Assembly (NCBI RefSeq): GCF_000350225.1
Contig: NW_005178652.1
Location: 333,691 to 397,690, forward strand
Length of the DNA stretch: 64,000 nt
Direction of reading: 5' to 3'
Origin: Chondrus crispus
Lineage: Eukaryota; Rhodophyta; Florideophyceae; Gigartinales; Gigartinaceae
This document shows positions 30,851 through 40,846 of this stretch, piece after piece. Position numbers and translations under genes: made by a program. Positions within the stretch are counted from its first letter, which is position 1; every line of letters starts with the position of its first letter. The notes beneath the pieces were generated by a model. The model saw only the letters and a program-made list of their open reading frames with translations, had not been told where the DNA came from and did no database searches.

Positions 30851-31716
30851 TCACATGAATTTCCCTCCAAATATGTCCTCCATAGGCCTGAGGAGGTCGA
30901 TCAAAGAGACCTTCTCGGCTGCTTTTCCCGTCTTCGGCAGTGCGAAATTCAGAAGAACAATGTTGACGGCGTCCTGGCACCGTGATAACGTCCTCTCCAA
31001 AGTGGAGACAGGAGAAGATACAGCCTTGATTGCACCAAGAATTTCCCTCTTTTCAATGGCAAGCTGGTTCTCCAAACGAGCATGCAGTTCCCGCATGACT
31101 CGAAGTACTCCGTGGTTAGAGTCTTCCTCAAATCCTCGAGAGAAATTGAAGCCCCGTGGCTGACTCTGCAAGGAACCTGCCACGGACTCACGACGCGTGG
31201 GAACGATGACGTCTTCCACAACTTGAGTTTGGGCGACTTCGTCCATCTCTGCTGCACTAGCCTGCACACTGTCGTCGACGTCCTCCTCTGGCTCGCGTCC
31301 ATGGAGCTCGAACAACTGACGCTTCGCCCGTTTGCGTTCTGGGTGTTCATCTTCCTCGCCTCGATCTCCATCCCCGAACAAACGGGAAAAGGTTTCACTC
31401 GGAGACGAGCCGATGCCGCGCTTGCGCTTGCCCGAACGCGAATGTGCTGCATCGGACGGGCCGCTTCCCTGACTTCGAACGGGAAGCGAGTGTCAGATGG
31501 CGGACTGCCTCGGGGCGTCCTGGCCGTATTACTTGCAACCCGACGGGTTTCCTGTCTAGCTGCCGCGGGAGTAGCTTTGGCCGCAACACGAAGAGATGAC
31601 CGGCGTTCCGCAGGAACCTGGGCTCCAGGTGCTCGGCTGTTAGACTTTCCAGATGAGCGGCCTCGCTGATTTCCTGACCCAGCGGGTTTCTTCCCAGACC
31701 TTCTTCGCGGGGTCAT
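30851..31716 (-). CDS. Hypothetical protein, frame change inside
   Basis: Two minus-strand frames seem to form one gene. The first starts at 31716 (MTPRRRSGKKPAGSG) with a long Arg/Lys/Ala/Ser-rich, intrinsically disordered start. The second is open from about 31497 to 30851 and carries RSGKRKRG, ERKRAKRQLFELHG, an acidic stretch and a coiled-coil-like helix (MRELHARLENQLAIEKREILGA in part). An unseen intron near 31400-31550 or a frameshift would join them. Basic N-terminus plus coiled coil suggests a nuclear or nucleic-acid-binding protein; the family is not recognised. Confidence 0.45.
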
Positions 31717-32206
31717 GGCGCCTCAGTAGGAACACAGGATGAGCAAAGTCGGGAAGGAAAGGGAAACGGATGGGGAGAGAGGATTCGATGGATTGGAAAG
31801 ACGTGAAAGGGTCCAAGCACGCGTCTGGTACTAGCGCAGGTAAGCATGAGCTTATTCTGGTTTGATCACATGAAGGTTAAAGATATCACGGCCAAGCGCT
31901 GCGTTTTCAGGCAGCGAAATAGCACATCACTTTGCTACATCGAGGTATCAAAAAAACATTTCCGTTACAACTCTGGCACTCCAGCAAAACATTCCGGTTC
32001 AGTCACTGCCCGGAACCAGACACGCCCCTCATCCCCGTGCTGAATGAGAACGGTTTAGAATTTGGCAAAAGATTGCTGCTCGCGAACCAATGACGCACGG
32101 ACTATCGTTCATTGCTGGCAAAAATCCAGCATTTTTTGGCCCCAAAAATAGCCACATCATTGCTTTTATTAAATTTATCATAAATTTGACCTTCCTGTGG
32201 CGTTGG
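31717..32206. other. Intergenic, nothing recognised
   Basis: No reading frame or repeat could be supported. It ends in AT-rich sequence (attaaatttatcataaattt) just before the gypsy remnant. Confidence 0.5.
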
Positions 32207-32717
32207 ACGCAGGCTCGCTACAAGCGCGACTTCGATAAGCGCATACGACGGATCAACTCGCGTCCGTCCGGGAGAGTACGTATACCTCAACCCCACCGAC
32301 GGGGGGAAGACTTCGAACAAGCTCGCGTCCCCCGCGGTCGGACCCTACCGCGTACTCGCCAACGACCGCCGAACCATCACGATCGATCGTGGTGGGGTCA
32401 CTGAGCGGGTCTCCGCAGACCGCTGCGTATACGCGCCACCGCCGACGGACGCGCCACGGGGGAGCACAACAACCCCAGCTGACCTTGCCGACAAGGTCAG
32501 AGAGGGAACACAGTACGCTGTCGAGCGACTACTGAAGCACCGAGACATGCAAGACGGAACTATCGAGTTCCTCATCAAGTGGGCGGATTACGACACGCCC
32601 ACCTGGACTGCGCGGACTCACGTCCCGGAGGAGTTGGTGTCTCGGTACGCCCAACGCCTCCGGAGACGCACCGGCATGGACCTCAACTCAAACGTGAACG
32701 CGGACGTTCACACTTGA
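32207..32717 (+). pseudogene. Gypsy integrase C-terminus with GPY/F and chromodomain
   Basis: Starts abruptly at WTQARYKRDFDKRI, the typical helix before the integrase C-terminal domain. After a frameshift near 32270 comes the GPY/F module (VGPYRVLANDRRTITIDRGG, VSADRCVYAP) and then a chromodomain (YAVERLLKHRD, IEFLIKWADYDTPTWTARTHV), ending at TGA 32715-32717. This is the C-terminus of a chromovirus-type Pol; such chromodomains steer integration to chromatin marks. The rest of gag-pol is missing to the left. An antisense ORF, PPT and LTR follow on the right, so this is probably the same element. Confidence 0.85.
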
Positions 32718-34985
32718 AGGGGGGGCTCTCAACCGCTCCTTCGCGGATTAAAACGTCAGGCTGCACGAGCAGACCGGAAAGAGAGGCGTGAAAGGACAGC
32801 TGCCCTCATCGGAGGGTCATGCGATCGGACGACCCCCGACGTCAAGACGTATTGACGGACAGAGCCATTGCCAGAGGGCGCCACGACACCGGCACGCAGC
32901 GACAAGTCAAGCCAACGAACGGCTTCGGACGTCGCCGATAAGGCACGGGAGCGAAGACAGCACGTATTGTCTTACGAAAACAACACAAAAACAAGCCCTC
33001 TCGGATGGTGAGGAGAGACCCTGACGAGACCACGTGGTCGATCGCCGGGGAAGCCATCTCCCCATTTCGGTAATGGATACACGGAAGACTTGGCATCCTC
33101 TCAACCCCGATGCCGCGGGGCCCTAGGACAAAAAAAATGGGTCAGCAGATGTACGTGCGGGCAGCCGAGATGGTGCACACCGGGCGAAGACGCTACCTCC
33201 GATCCCCAGGTCGACGGGGTCGTTCCCACCACCTCCGTACCGCCTCGCCGTCTGTGAACACGCACAACACGCGGCGCGGAGGAGAAGAGTTGGGGAGATC
33301 GTGGTCGAAGCGAGCGAGCGTGGTGCGTTCGAGAATACAGGGATGGTCGCCTCCAAGGCTCAGAGCCAGTGCGTACGCGAACGCGCGGATCGCAGAAAAT
33401 AATGCGCGAGAAGCAAGGGAACGCGTACCCATGCCCAATGTACGGACCAAGTGGGGACGAGGCAGACGAACTCTGATGCGCAACTGTTACCTCGGCGCGG
33501 GCTCCTTTCATAACCCCCGCACTCTAAAACTGCAAAAATTGGGAAAATGGCAAAACTTTGCCACTAAAATAGGTGGCATGACCGCCGTCGGTCAGTACAG
33601 TGCCCCACCGTCGGAAAATTCGCCACGGTCGCCTTCTAAAAATGCAAGAAAAATATGGAGGAGAAAGGGTGGCCTTACAGTCATGCAATCCAAGCTGCAC
33701 GGTGCGCGCGGATGCAGCGCATGTACTGTACGACACGCATGTACTTACATAATAAGACCCGCCGCACGCCGCTCATGCCATCACCAAGTCACCACCGCCG
33801 CCTTCCGAAAAATTTAGGCAAAAAAGGGGAGGGGCGGCTTCAGTGTACCGGTGGGCATGTGCATTGCTGGAAAGTCGAGGCAAGCTTGATTTCTCACACC
33901 GAACCGCTGCCATCCGACCCTAAGTTGTAAACAATGAGTGAATAATGGACAATTACATTGGATGATGGAGGGCACGTGCCTTACTCACGCGCGCTATGCG
34001 CACGTGAGGGAAACAAACGCCGTACAGGAAGGCCTTCGCTCTGGACGCCGAGTACAAGGTCGCACGCGAGCGGCGAGCGACGAACACCAAGAAAATGGCG
34101 CACAGCGCAGGCACGCCACGTTAACCAAGACGACTATGAGGCTATCTCGCCGCCGACTGCATCGGCAGACGGCGGAACAAAAGGACGAGGAGGGATGTCG
34201 CTGAGCTGGTGAATTGAGGGACGGCGGAAAGAGATTCGGGGCAGGGAGTGGGGGGGCGCTGCGGAGCAGAAGCACGTCTTCAAACGCCGTCTGCGCGGCA
34301 CCGTCTGCAAGGAGGGCGTAAACACGCCTCTCACTCCACCAAGCAGAGACCTGACCGACGGCGGAAAAGACACGCCGCCTCACGAAGAGCCCCGACGCTC
34401 GTTCTCATCGATCAGTGCGCTGGAGCAGGGCCAGCGGGAATTATTCAACTGCATCGCTGTCGCAAAACAGAGTTACACTATCGGCCAACGGACCCCTAGG
34501 TAGGACACGCCCCTACGGTGGGGAGCGATGCGCCCGACTCGCGCTATCCTCGCCTATTCTTGAGGACTTGTACCCCTGGGTCGAGCGGAATCCTCCCCTC
34601 TTTTTAAGGGGGGTTACTGTACCCACACACCAGACCATTCGGCACACTCCCTCCCCGGGAGAGAGACTCGCGGGGCACGCGCAGTCCGCGTCGGCGCTCA
34701 AGGAGCGGCGGCAGTGGAGAACGCCGCAACACGGGATGGCGGGGCGAGTTCGTTCGACGCCGGGCCACCCATCCGCGCGTGGCAGCATGTGCCCTCACTA
34801 ATCAGAGCACATCGCGCTGCACCGTCGAAACGGAAGAAGGGGACGAGGAGTTCGCGTCCTCTTGTTGTACGAGTACGAGACTCGACGAACCGCCACGCGT
34901 GGCGAGGTCGGGGGAGAGAGTGAGGGGCCCGATCCGCTACCACTCCGCCACCATTTCGCACTGGGCACGTAGGTTGGCCGCGGCC
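32718..34985. other. Spacer between chromodomain and antisense ORF, no gene seen
   Basis: 2.3 kb of GC-rich DNA. Frames of 60-235 codons occur on both strands but none resembles anything elsewhere in the window. The same kind of spacer (3.9 kb) lies at this place in Gypsy-2. Confidence 0.5.
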
Positions 34986-37613
34986 CTACGGGGGATATGG
35001 AGGCCGGCGCCCGCCACCGTGGCTTCCCGCCTCTAGTGCGCCCGCTCGCCCGGAACGACCGAAGACAGAACGACGCCGCGGGTCGCCAACCCTCCGAGGA
35101 AGGGGAAGAGCCAAAGGAGCAAACACCGACCGAGCGTACACTAGAGAGCGGGCGAAGAAAGCCTTTACGACACAGGAGAGAAAGGGCGGCGCTAGACGCT
35201 GCTCAAGGCGGTTAGGGAACGTCCTCCCGGTCTCGCCCCGCCGAGGCGGGAGCCATGGACACCGGCGGACAGTAACTAGGGTATCGACGAATGGCGGTAT
35301 CGAGGTCTGCCAAAGTCGGCATGGCTGCCCCAGACGGCGCACCGGCGGCCTCGGGTTGGCCCCGGCGCCGTCTGAGCCGTATGGGTTGCGGATGACACCC
35401 CCAGAGGGGGCATAAGGATCGCGCAGTACCGGCGCGCTCGCGTTGGTCCCGCGTACCCCCGCCGGAGGGGCAGCTCGCAGCTGGTCGGGCTCTCGGCGGC
35501 ACCGATCGCGATCGGCCGCCGTGCGCTCGTAGGCGCTGGCCTGTACCCGAGCCTCCTCCCGCAAGGAGTGGGCCTCGCGCTGTGACTGCTGCCACGCCAA
35601 GGAGAGTGCGTCACGTTCCCCGGTGATACGACGCGTCTCCGCGCTTCGGGCAAGGAACCACTCCACCAGTGTGGAGAGGAGAGCCCCCACGGTCCACGAC
35701 CGCTCGCCGGACGCACTCAGCACCTCGGCGAGCGCGGGAATACCCTCGATGTCCCTCCTCGAGAGGCCCAGGTCTCGAACCGCCACCCCCAGGGAACCGG
35801 GAACCCCGGAGGATGAAGAGGCGGCATCGGAGCCGTCGTTTGGGTTCCCGTCGCAACGTGCGACCCGGCACGAGTGCCAAGAGGAACGGAAGGCGAGAAC
35901 CAAGGAGGTTGAAGACTCGAGAGGACCGGAGCTGCAGTTACCGCGTCCAAATCGCGGTATCGCTTGCGTCGAGTTCGCCGCAATTCAGACCCCACTCCGC
36001 CATGCTTGCCCGGCAGCTCGACCGAGGTCGAGCCGGCCGTCGGGCGCGCGACGAAGGAGTCGGATGTCAAGTCGTAAGAGAGATATGCGCTCTGGCCTCA
36101 GGTCGTGTAGTCGGTCCAGTACCGGTGGTTGCGCTCGCTCACCTTCGCTTCTCTCATCATGAGGACGACCACGGCGCGGAATGACCAACGTACGTGAACG
36201 GACACGCGCTCGAGAGGGGTGTATAGGAGCGTCCGGAAGGCCCGGCGTCACTCGCTCAAGAAACGCGATCGTGTCGGGCGACTGGAGAAACAAGCGTCCG
36301 TGCGCACCAACCTCGGCCATAAAGGCACTGCACAGAGACAAGGCCCACTCCCGCTCGAAATTATAGACCAACCGGGAGTGAGAAGGGTGCTGCGGATCGA
36401 GACCCGCAAAAACAAAGTGCTTGAGGGCCGGCGGGAGGAGGGAATGGACCCCTAGCGACGGAAAAGACGCCCGGACCGAGAAGGGCAACGCGGGGAAATC
36501 CTCGATGGATAAGCTGCGTTCGAAAGCCGCCGAGGAGTAGACGCGCCCGTCCTCCTCGGCGGAGTGACGGTAGACGGACCAGTCGTACTGCGCGATCCCG
36601 ATGGCATACAAGCGCATCAATGAGCAAGCTGATTTTTGCAGCGCGACCCGAGGCTTCGTGTAGCCGTAGGGGCGCGGAGTCACGTACAGACCGGGGATCT
36701 CGGGAAGGATGAAACGATGAGCGTCGAATGCGCTCCGACTATACAGGAAAAACGCCATCTTGTCGATGTAGAGCACCTCGTCGACACTGTCGGCGAATGT
36801 GCGATCCCCGGGGATGTCCTCGGGGATCTGATACACAATGCCGTTGCCGCCCGACACCAACCGCCCAATGGCGGCCGAGGCCGCCTCCGAAAGGCCTACG
36901 TCGTGTATCTGCCGGATATGCCGCAAATCAGGGCGAAGCTGAGGGCGTGAGAGTAATTCGCCGAGGGTGATACCGGTACGGCTGTAACGAAGCCAGCGGT
37001 ACTGTAGCTGCTCGAGAGGGAGAGGAGCAGAGTGCTCTAGAGGTGAGCCGAACCATCTGGTGGTTGACGACACGAGGCCAGCCTCGCGTGATCCGTCGAC
37101 ACGGACCCCCTCGCCGACCGTATCGGGGCCGCGGTTGCCAACGGGTGCGACGTGCGAACCCGGGGATCCCGGGAACGAGATGCCCGGTCCCTGCGATAAA
37201 AGACCCGCACTGCGAGGACGGAGGGCCTCAGAGAGGCCAGCGGGAGGAGTGACGGGCGCCGCGACGCCGGGGTCCGACTCTGGCCGACGCGGCTCGTCGG
37301 CCCCCGACGCTAGCAACGGCGCCGCCCCTGCCGGCGCGAACACAAAGGGCGTACGAGCGGGCCACGACTTCTGGAACGCGATGACAGGCGCCCCCGTAGG
37401 AGCCACGGGACCCACGGAGGGGGAGTAGAGACACCCGCCGCATCGGCCGCCGCGGTAGACAGACCGGTAGCGTCCCCCGACGAGGCGGGAAGCGGAGGTG
37501 TCATAACACGAGGAGCAGCCGGCGCACGTGACGAGCAAGCGGGCCTGCGCGAGTGGAAGCAGAGGAGTCACGAAGTGGAAAGGAGGGATTGTCGGGAAGA
37601 CAGCACGCGACAC
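34986..37613 (-). pseudogene. Antisense ORF (aORF) of the first gypsy element
   Basis: On the strand opposite the element: 542 open codons (37613-35985), a short interrupted stretch, then 305 codons in the same register (35903-34986). The first part has a Pro/Ala/Gly-rich start and then an aromatic-rich core of about 260 residues (YRWLRYSRTGITLGELL, FFLYSRSAFDAHRFILPEIP, YDWSVYRHSAEEDG). The end is helical and Arg/Glu-rich, coiled-coil-like (LREEARVQASAYERTAADRDR). Near 36000-36070 a neighbouring frame reads better, so one or two indels are likely. The same position and strand recur in Gypsy-1 and Gypsy-2. No known family. Confidence 0.5.
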
Positions 37614-37678
37614 CCCTCGCCAAGGAGGATTGCTGCAACGAAAGCTACCACGACACGCAACCGCGGACGGTCACCCTT

Positions 37679-37690
37679 AAGGGGGGGCCG
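37679..37690 (+). promoter_or_regulatory. Polypurine tract before gypsy LTR
   Basis: aagggggggccg directly precedes the LTR start TGTGGTATAACC. Confidence 0.7.
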
Positions 37691-38355
37691 TGTGGTATAA
37701 CCCCCCCTGGGGCTTTATTTTAGATTAGATCAACTCAAAATCGGATCAGTCACTATAGGGCTCGATGCTCTACAGTACCACCACGTGTACCCCCAAGTAC
37801 AGGGGTGCGCGTGTACACGTGTACGCGCGGAACCGAAGAGCGCGCACACGTGTACTGTCAGCCCCGATAGCTGACAGTATTACAGTGTCGACCGACTGCT
37901 ACAGTATGTCGCTACAGTACATGGGTACTGTACTACTATGATAAGTTATTATGTACATTAAATATGGAGCGGACCGGCGGCGGTGGAGGAGGACAAGCAC
38001 AGACTTGTCACCCACCGACCGTCAAGGTCCGACTTCCGGCTTATTCTAAGGTAGCGCTCGCTAACTACCTTGGAGCGGCACCGAGCGCGGGTTGAGGACG
38101 CGCGCGGTGCGCCCACGAGTCGGCTCCGCCTCTGCCCGTCGGTACTGGATCGTTACCCAGTACCGCGCCGGGGCGTCGAGGCGTCGAACCGCTCGCGCGT
38201 ACCGGCGTCCTCCCCGTTCCCGCTCTACCACGCTACCCGGGCCCGCTGCCCGGTGCCGTTAGCTGGTGTCCCGCTTCATCCCCGTCTTCTCGTTCGGACG
38301 GGGTCTACGTCGAGCTGTGCATACACCCCTCTCCGCTGGGGGTGTTTATGCTACA
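37691..38355 (+). repeat. Gypsy LTR (family G3), 665 bp
   Basis: Begins TGTGGTATAACC and ends TTATGCTACA, imperfect inverted ends. Same family as 62811-63403 (shared blocks: gacagtgttacagtgtcg-like, tacattaaatatg, gcgggttgaggacgcgcg, gtcggtact). It contains dense ACGTGTAC words (37780-37860) and a GATAGCTGACAG hairpin. It is joined directly to the RT of Gypsy-1 with no matching duplication at the left, so it is a 3' LTR or recombined end, not a clean solo insertion. Confidence 0.8.
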
Positions 38356-39111
38356 ACCTCCGTAACCTATCTCGGGCACGTCATTAGTCCGGGACGGTTG
38401 GAGGTGGCGCGACGCAACGTCATCGCGATCGAGCGCGCGCGTGCGCCTACGAACCAAACGGAACTGCGATCCTTTCTCGGGATGTGCAACGTTTACCGAA
38501 GGTTTGTGCAAGGATTCGCGAAGATCGCCGAGCCGCTGAATAAGAAGACCGGCAAGAATCAGCCCTACGAGTTCGAGATCTTAACCGATGCGGAATACGC
38601 GGCGTTAGAGGAATTGAAGCGGCGCCTCGTGTCGCCGCCAATCCTCGCGCTGCCCCGCTACGGACGGAAATATACGCTGGACACCGACGCGTGCGGACAC
38701 CAAGTGGGTTGCGCCCTTCTACAGGAGCAACCCGATGGAGGTACCCGACCGATCGGATATTGGAGCCGCGCGTTGACCGATGCGGAGCGCAATAATACGA
38801 CTACCGAAAAGGAATGCTTGGCCGTAGTGTGGAGCATCCTCACCCTACGGCCGTACCTATACGGAAGCTCGTTCAACCTCCGCACGGATCACGAGGCCCT
38901 ACGCTGGGTCCTCAATTTAGCGGACAGTTCTGGTCGGCTCGCTCGCTGGCGCCTGCGCTTGGCGGAGTACGACTACGAGGTACAGTACCGCCCAGGCGTC
39001 AAGCACCAACTCGCCGACGGCGTATCGCGCTTACGTACCGATGGAGGAGACACCGAACCGGTCGATGATGAGGTCCCGTGCTTCGCGGTCCAGTACGATG
39101 AGGGCAGCTAG
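38356..39111 (+). pseudogene. Gypsy-1 RT thumb and RNase H
   Basis: Starts within VTYLGHVISPGRLEV, after the YLDD box, which is lost. Then the LRSFLGMCNVYRRFVQGFA connection, and RNase H with the catalytic LDTDACGHQVGCAL, the TTTEKECLAVVW box and NLRTDHEALRW. It ends at a TAG (39109-39111) after AVQYDEGS; the integrase follows in the same frame, so this is a nonsense change in a once continuous pol. Confidence 0.9.
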
Positions 39112-39716
39112 ACCCTCCTGGACAATGTGCACTGGGACCCGCCGCAAGACCGTCCGGACGGTTGTCACGCGCTCGCGATAACTCCCGAGGAACGCGACGC
39201 TGCGTCCATCTCGGTTGAGGAATTTATGCGCGAACAAGCTGAGGACGCCTTCTGTCGCTTCGCCGCGGAAACCGTCGGGACGCCGAACTCGAAGTTCGAC
39301 ATCGATCGTTACGGATTTCTCGTGAGGACGTCCCCGCTGTACGGGACCCTGCAGCGCGTGGTACCGACTCGGTTGCGCCCCCGGGTACTGTACCTGGCAC
39401 ACCATCCGAGGTTGGCAGGTCACTTGGGAGCGACGCGTATGTACTACACCCCTCGCAGGGAGTATTACTGGCCACACATGGCCAGCGACGCGTTTTCGAC
39501 GGTACGGAATTGCACCTCGTGTGCTGCGACCCGCAGGACGCTTGTCAAGAACCAAAAGGATCTCAAGCTGTTCCCCGCGGCGGGTCCCTTGGAGTTTGTA
39601 GCGATGGACCTCCTGGGGCCCCTGCCCAAGACCGCGCACGGAAACCAAGACGTGTTGGAAATTACCGACCGGTTCTCCAAGCTAACGCGCAGTATCCTGC
39701 TCCGGGCCACAACCGC
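39112..39716 (+). pseudogene. Gypsy-1 integrase, N-terminal part
   Basis: In the same register as the RNase H. It has the linker, the HHCC zinc region (LAHHPRLAGHLGATRMYY, NCTSCAATR), and the first catalytic Asp in EFVAMDLLGPL. It breaks at LLRATTA where Gypsy-2 is inserted; the target bases accgc are 39712-39716. Confidence 0.9.
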
Positions 39717-40682
39717 TGTAGTGCAATACGCACCTGAAAAGGGGGTGAAAAGAAAGGAAAATATTTGGATATGAAAAGTAGTCAGGGTTGGGGGACACAC
39801 GTGTGAATAATTGCACAGTTTTAATTTCTAATTATTTTATTTTATTTAGTTAATTAGTTAGCATTAATTTTGCTGACATTAGATTAGATTTAGGATCTAG
39901 CGCCGCGAGCTACTGGAGTGGCTCCGGCGGGGCGATCTATACCTTAGCCCTCTGACCACCAAGTCAGTAAAGGTAACCCGAGTTGCCAGAGTCCGATATC
40001 GCCTTGGTTGAAGTCCGTCTTTTACAAGACATTCCCTTTAACTACAGATTACTTTATCCTTTGCGCTCGGGGGTCCCCCTTTTTTCCTTATCAATTTTCC
40101 TTTATTTCCTTATCCTAATTTCCCTTAATCTTGAGTTGGTCCCACCTTGTAGGATTGCGATCCGCAACGTGACGTCATTTCCCATCGGGCTTATGTGTTG
40201 GTGCACCAGTGGTGCTTTTCTCAGTGTTGGTTCCATCGGAATCTGGTTGCGACCGATCCGTTGTTGGTACTTTGCCATCGGGCAGTACGACGGTGTAGCG
40301 CTGCTACGTTTTCTTCTTTCCCGACGGGGTACTTTGCGACGTCCCCGTCGAAGACCTTATCAAGGGTATAAGGTGTACAAGGCGCTCTTCGAGCATTGGA
40401 TTTACGACCCATCGGACCATGTTTACCTAAACACCCCTCCGAACTCGTCGAGCAGTTGCCTTTACAAGTCTCTACCACCATTTACCGATCCCGGGCTGGG
40501 CCCTTCTCTTTGCCCCCCCTATCAGGGATCCGAGCTACTGCGGGCCGCAAACCCGCTTAAAGAGGACAGGGAGCTTCGAACACTCCGTAGCGCTGTGCCG
40601 TTGGCAGTTGTTGTTTTTGTTGCTGTTGTTTGTGTTGGACCGTCGGACCTTGGTCACTGCCTGACAGGCACATTGCACTACA
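39717..40682 (+). repeat. 5' LTR of Gypsy-2, 966 bp
   Basis: Starts TGTAGTGCAATACG and ends CATTGCACTACA: 11-base terminal inverted repeat TGTAGTGCAAT. It is partner of 53579-54543 and a diverged relative of the solo LTR 56019-57074. A frame of 200+ codons runs through the right half of both LTRs; it has no ATG at its start and is not called. Confidence 0.95.
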
Positions 40683-40686
40683 AAAG

Positions 40687-40702
40687 TGGTCACCCGACCT
40701 AG
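40687..40702 (+). promoter_or_regulatory. PBS of Gypsy-2
   Basis: TGGTCACCCGACCTAG, four bases after the LTR. The element at the right edge has TGGTCTCCCGACCTAG at the same place (63405), so the site is conserved across two gypsy families. TGG fits a tRNA CCA end; I cannot name the tRNA. Confidence 0.65.
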
Positions 40703-40846
40703 AATTATCTACAGCAAACCTGACCTAGAATTGTGTCGACGACAGCTTCGGTTTGGAGTTGTACTACGAAAGTGGTCTGGGTAACGGAGTCCCTTTTTTT
40801 ATATTTTTGTTTGTACTTTTTTTGTGTAGGTTCGCTTGTACGAGCG

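Noticed and set aside
30949-31380. C-terminal half of the frame that starts at 31716
   Set aside because: After about residue 110 the overlapping frame (30851-31381) has far more protein-like composition, so the long tail is probably out of frame.
33110-33817. 235-codon plus frame in the spacer right of the chromodomain remnant
   Set aside because: Arg/Ala/Gly composition is typical of GC-rich noncoding DNA; no start context and no similarity to anything else here.
39983-40702. 239-codon frame in the Gypsy-2 LTR, extended to 350 codons at 53844-54896, with a related reading in the solo LTR
   Set aside because: No ATG start, crosses the LTR border in both copies, and similarity follows from the LTR DNA itself.
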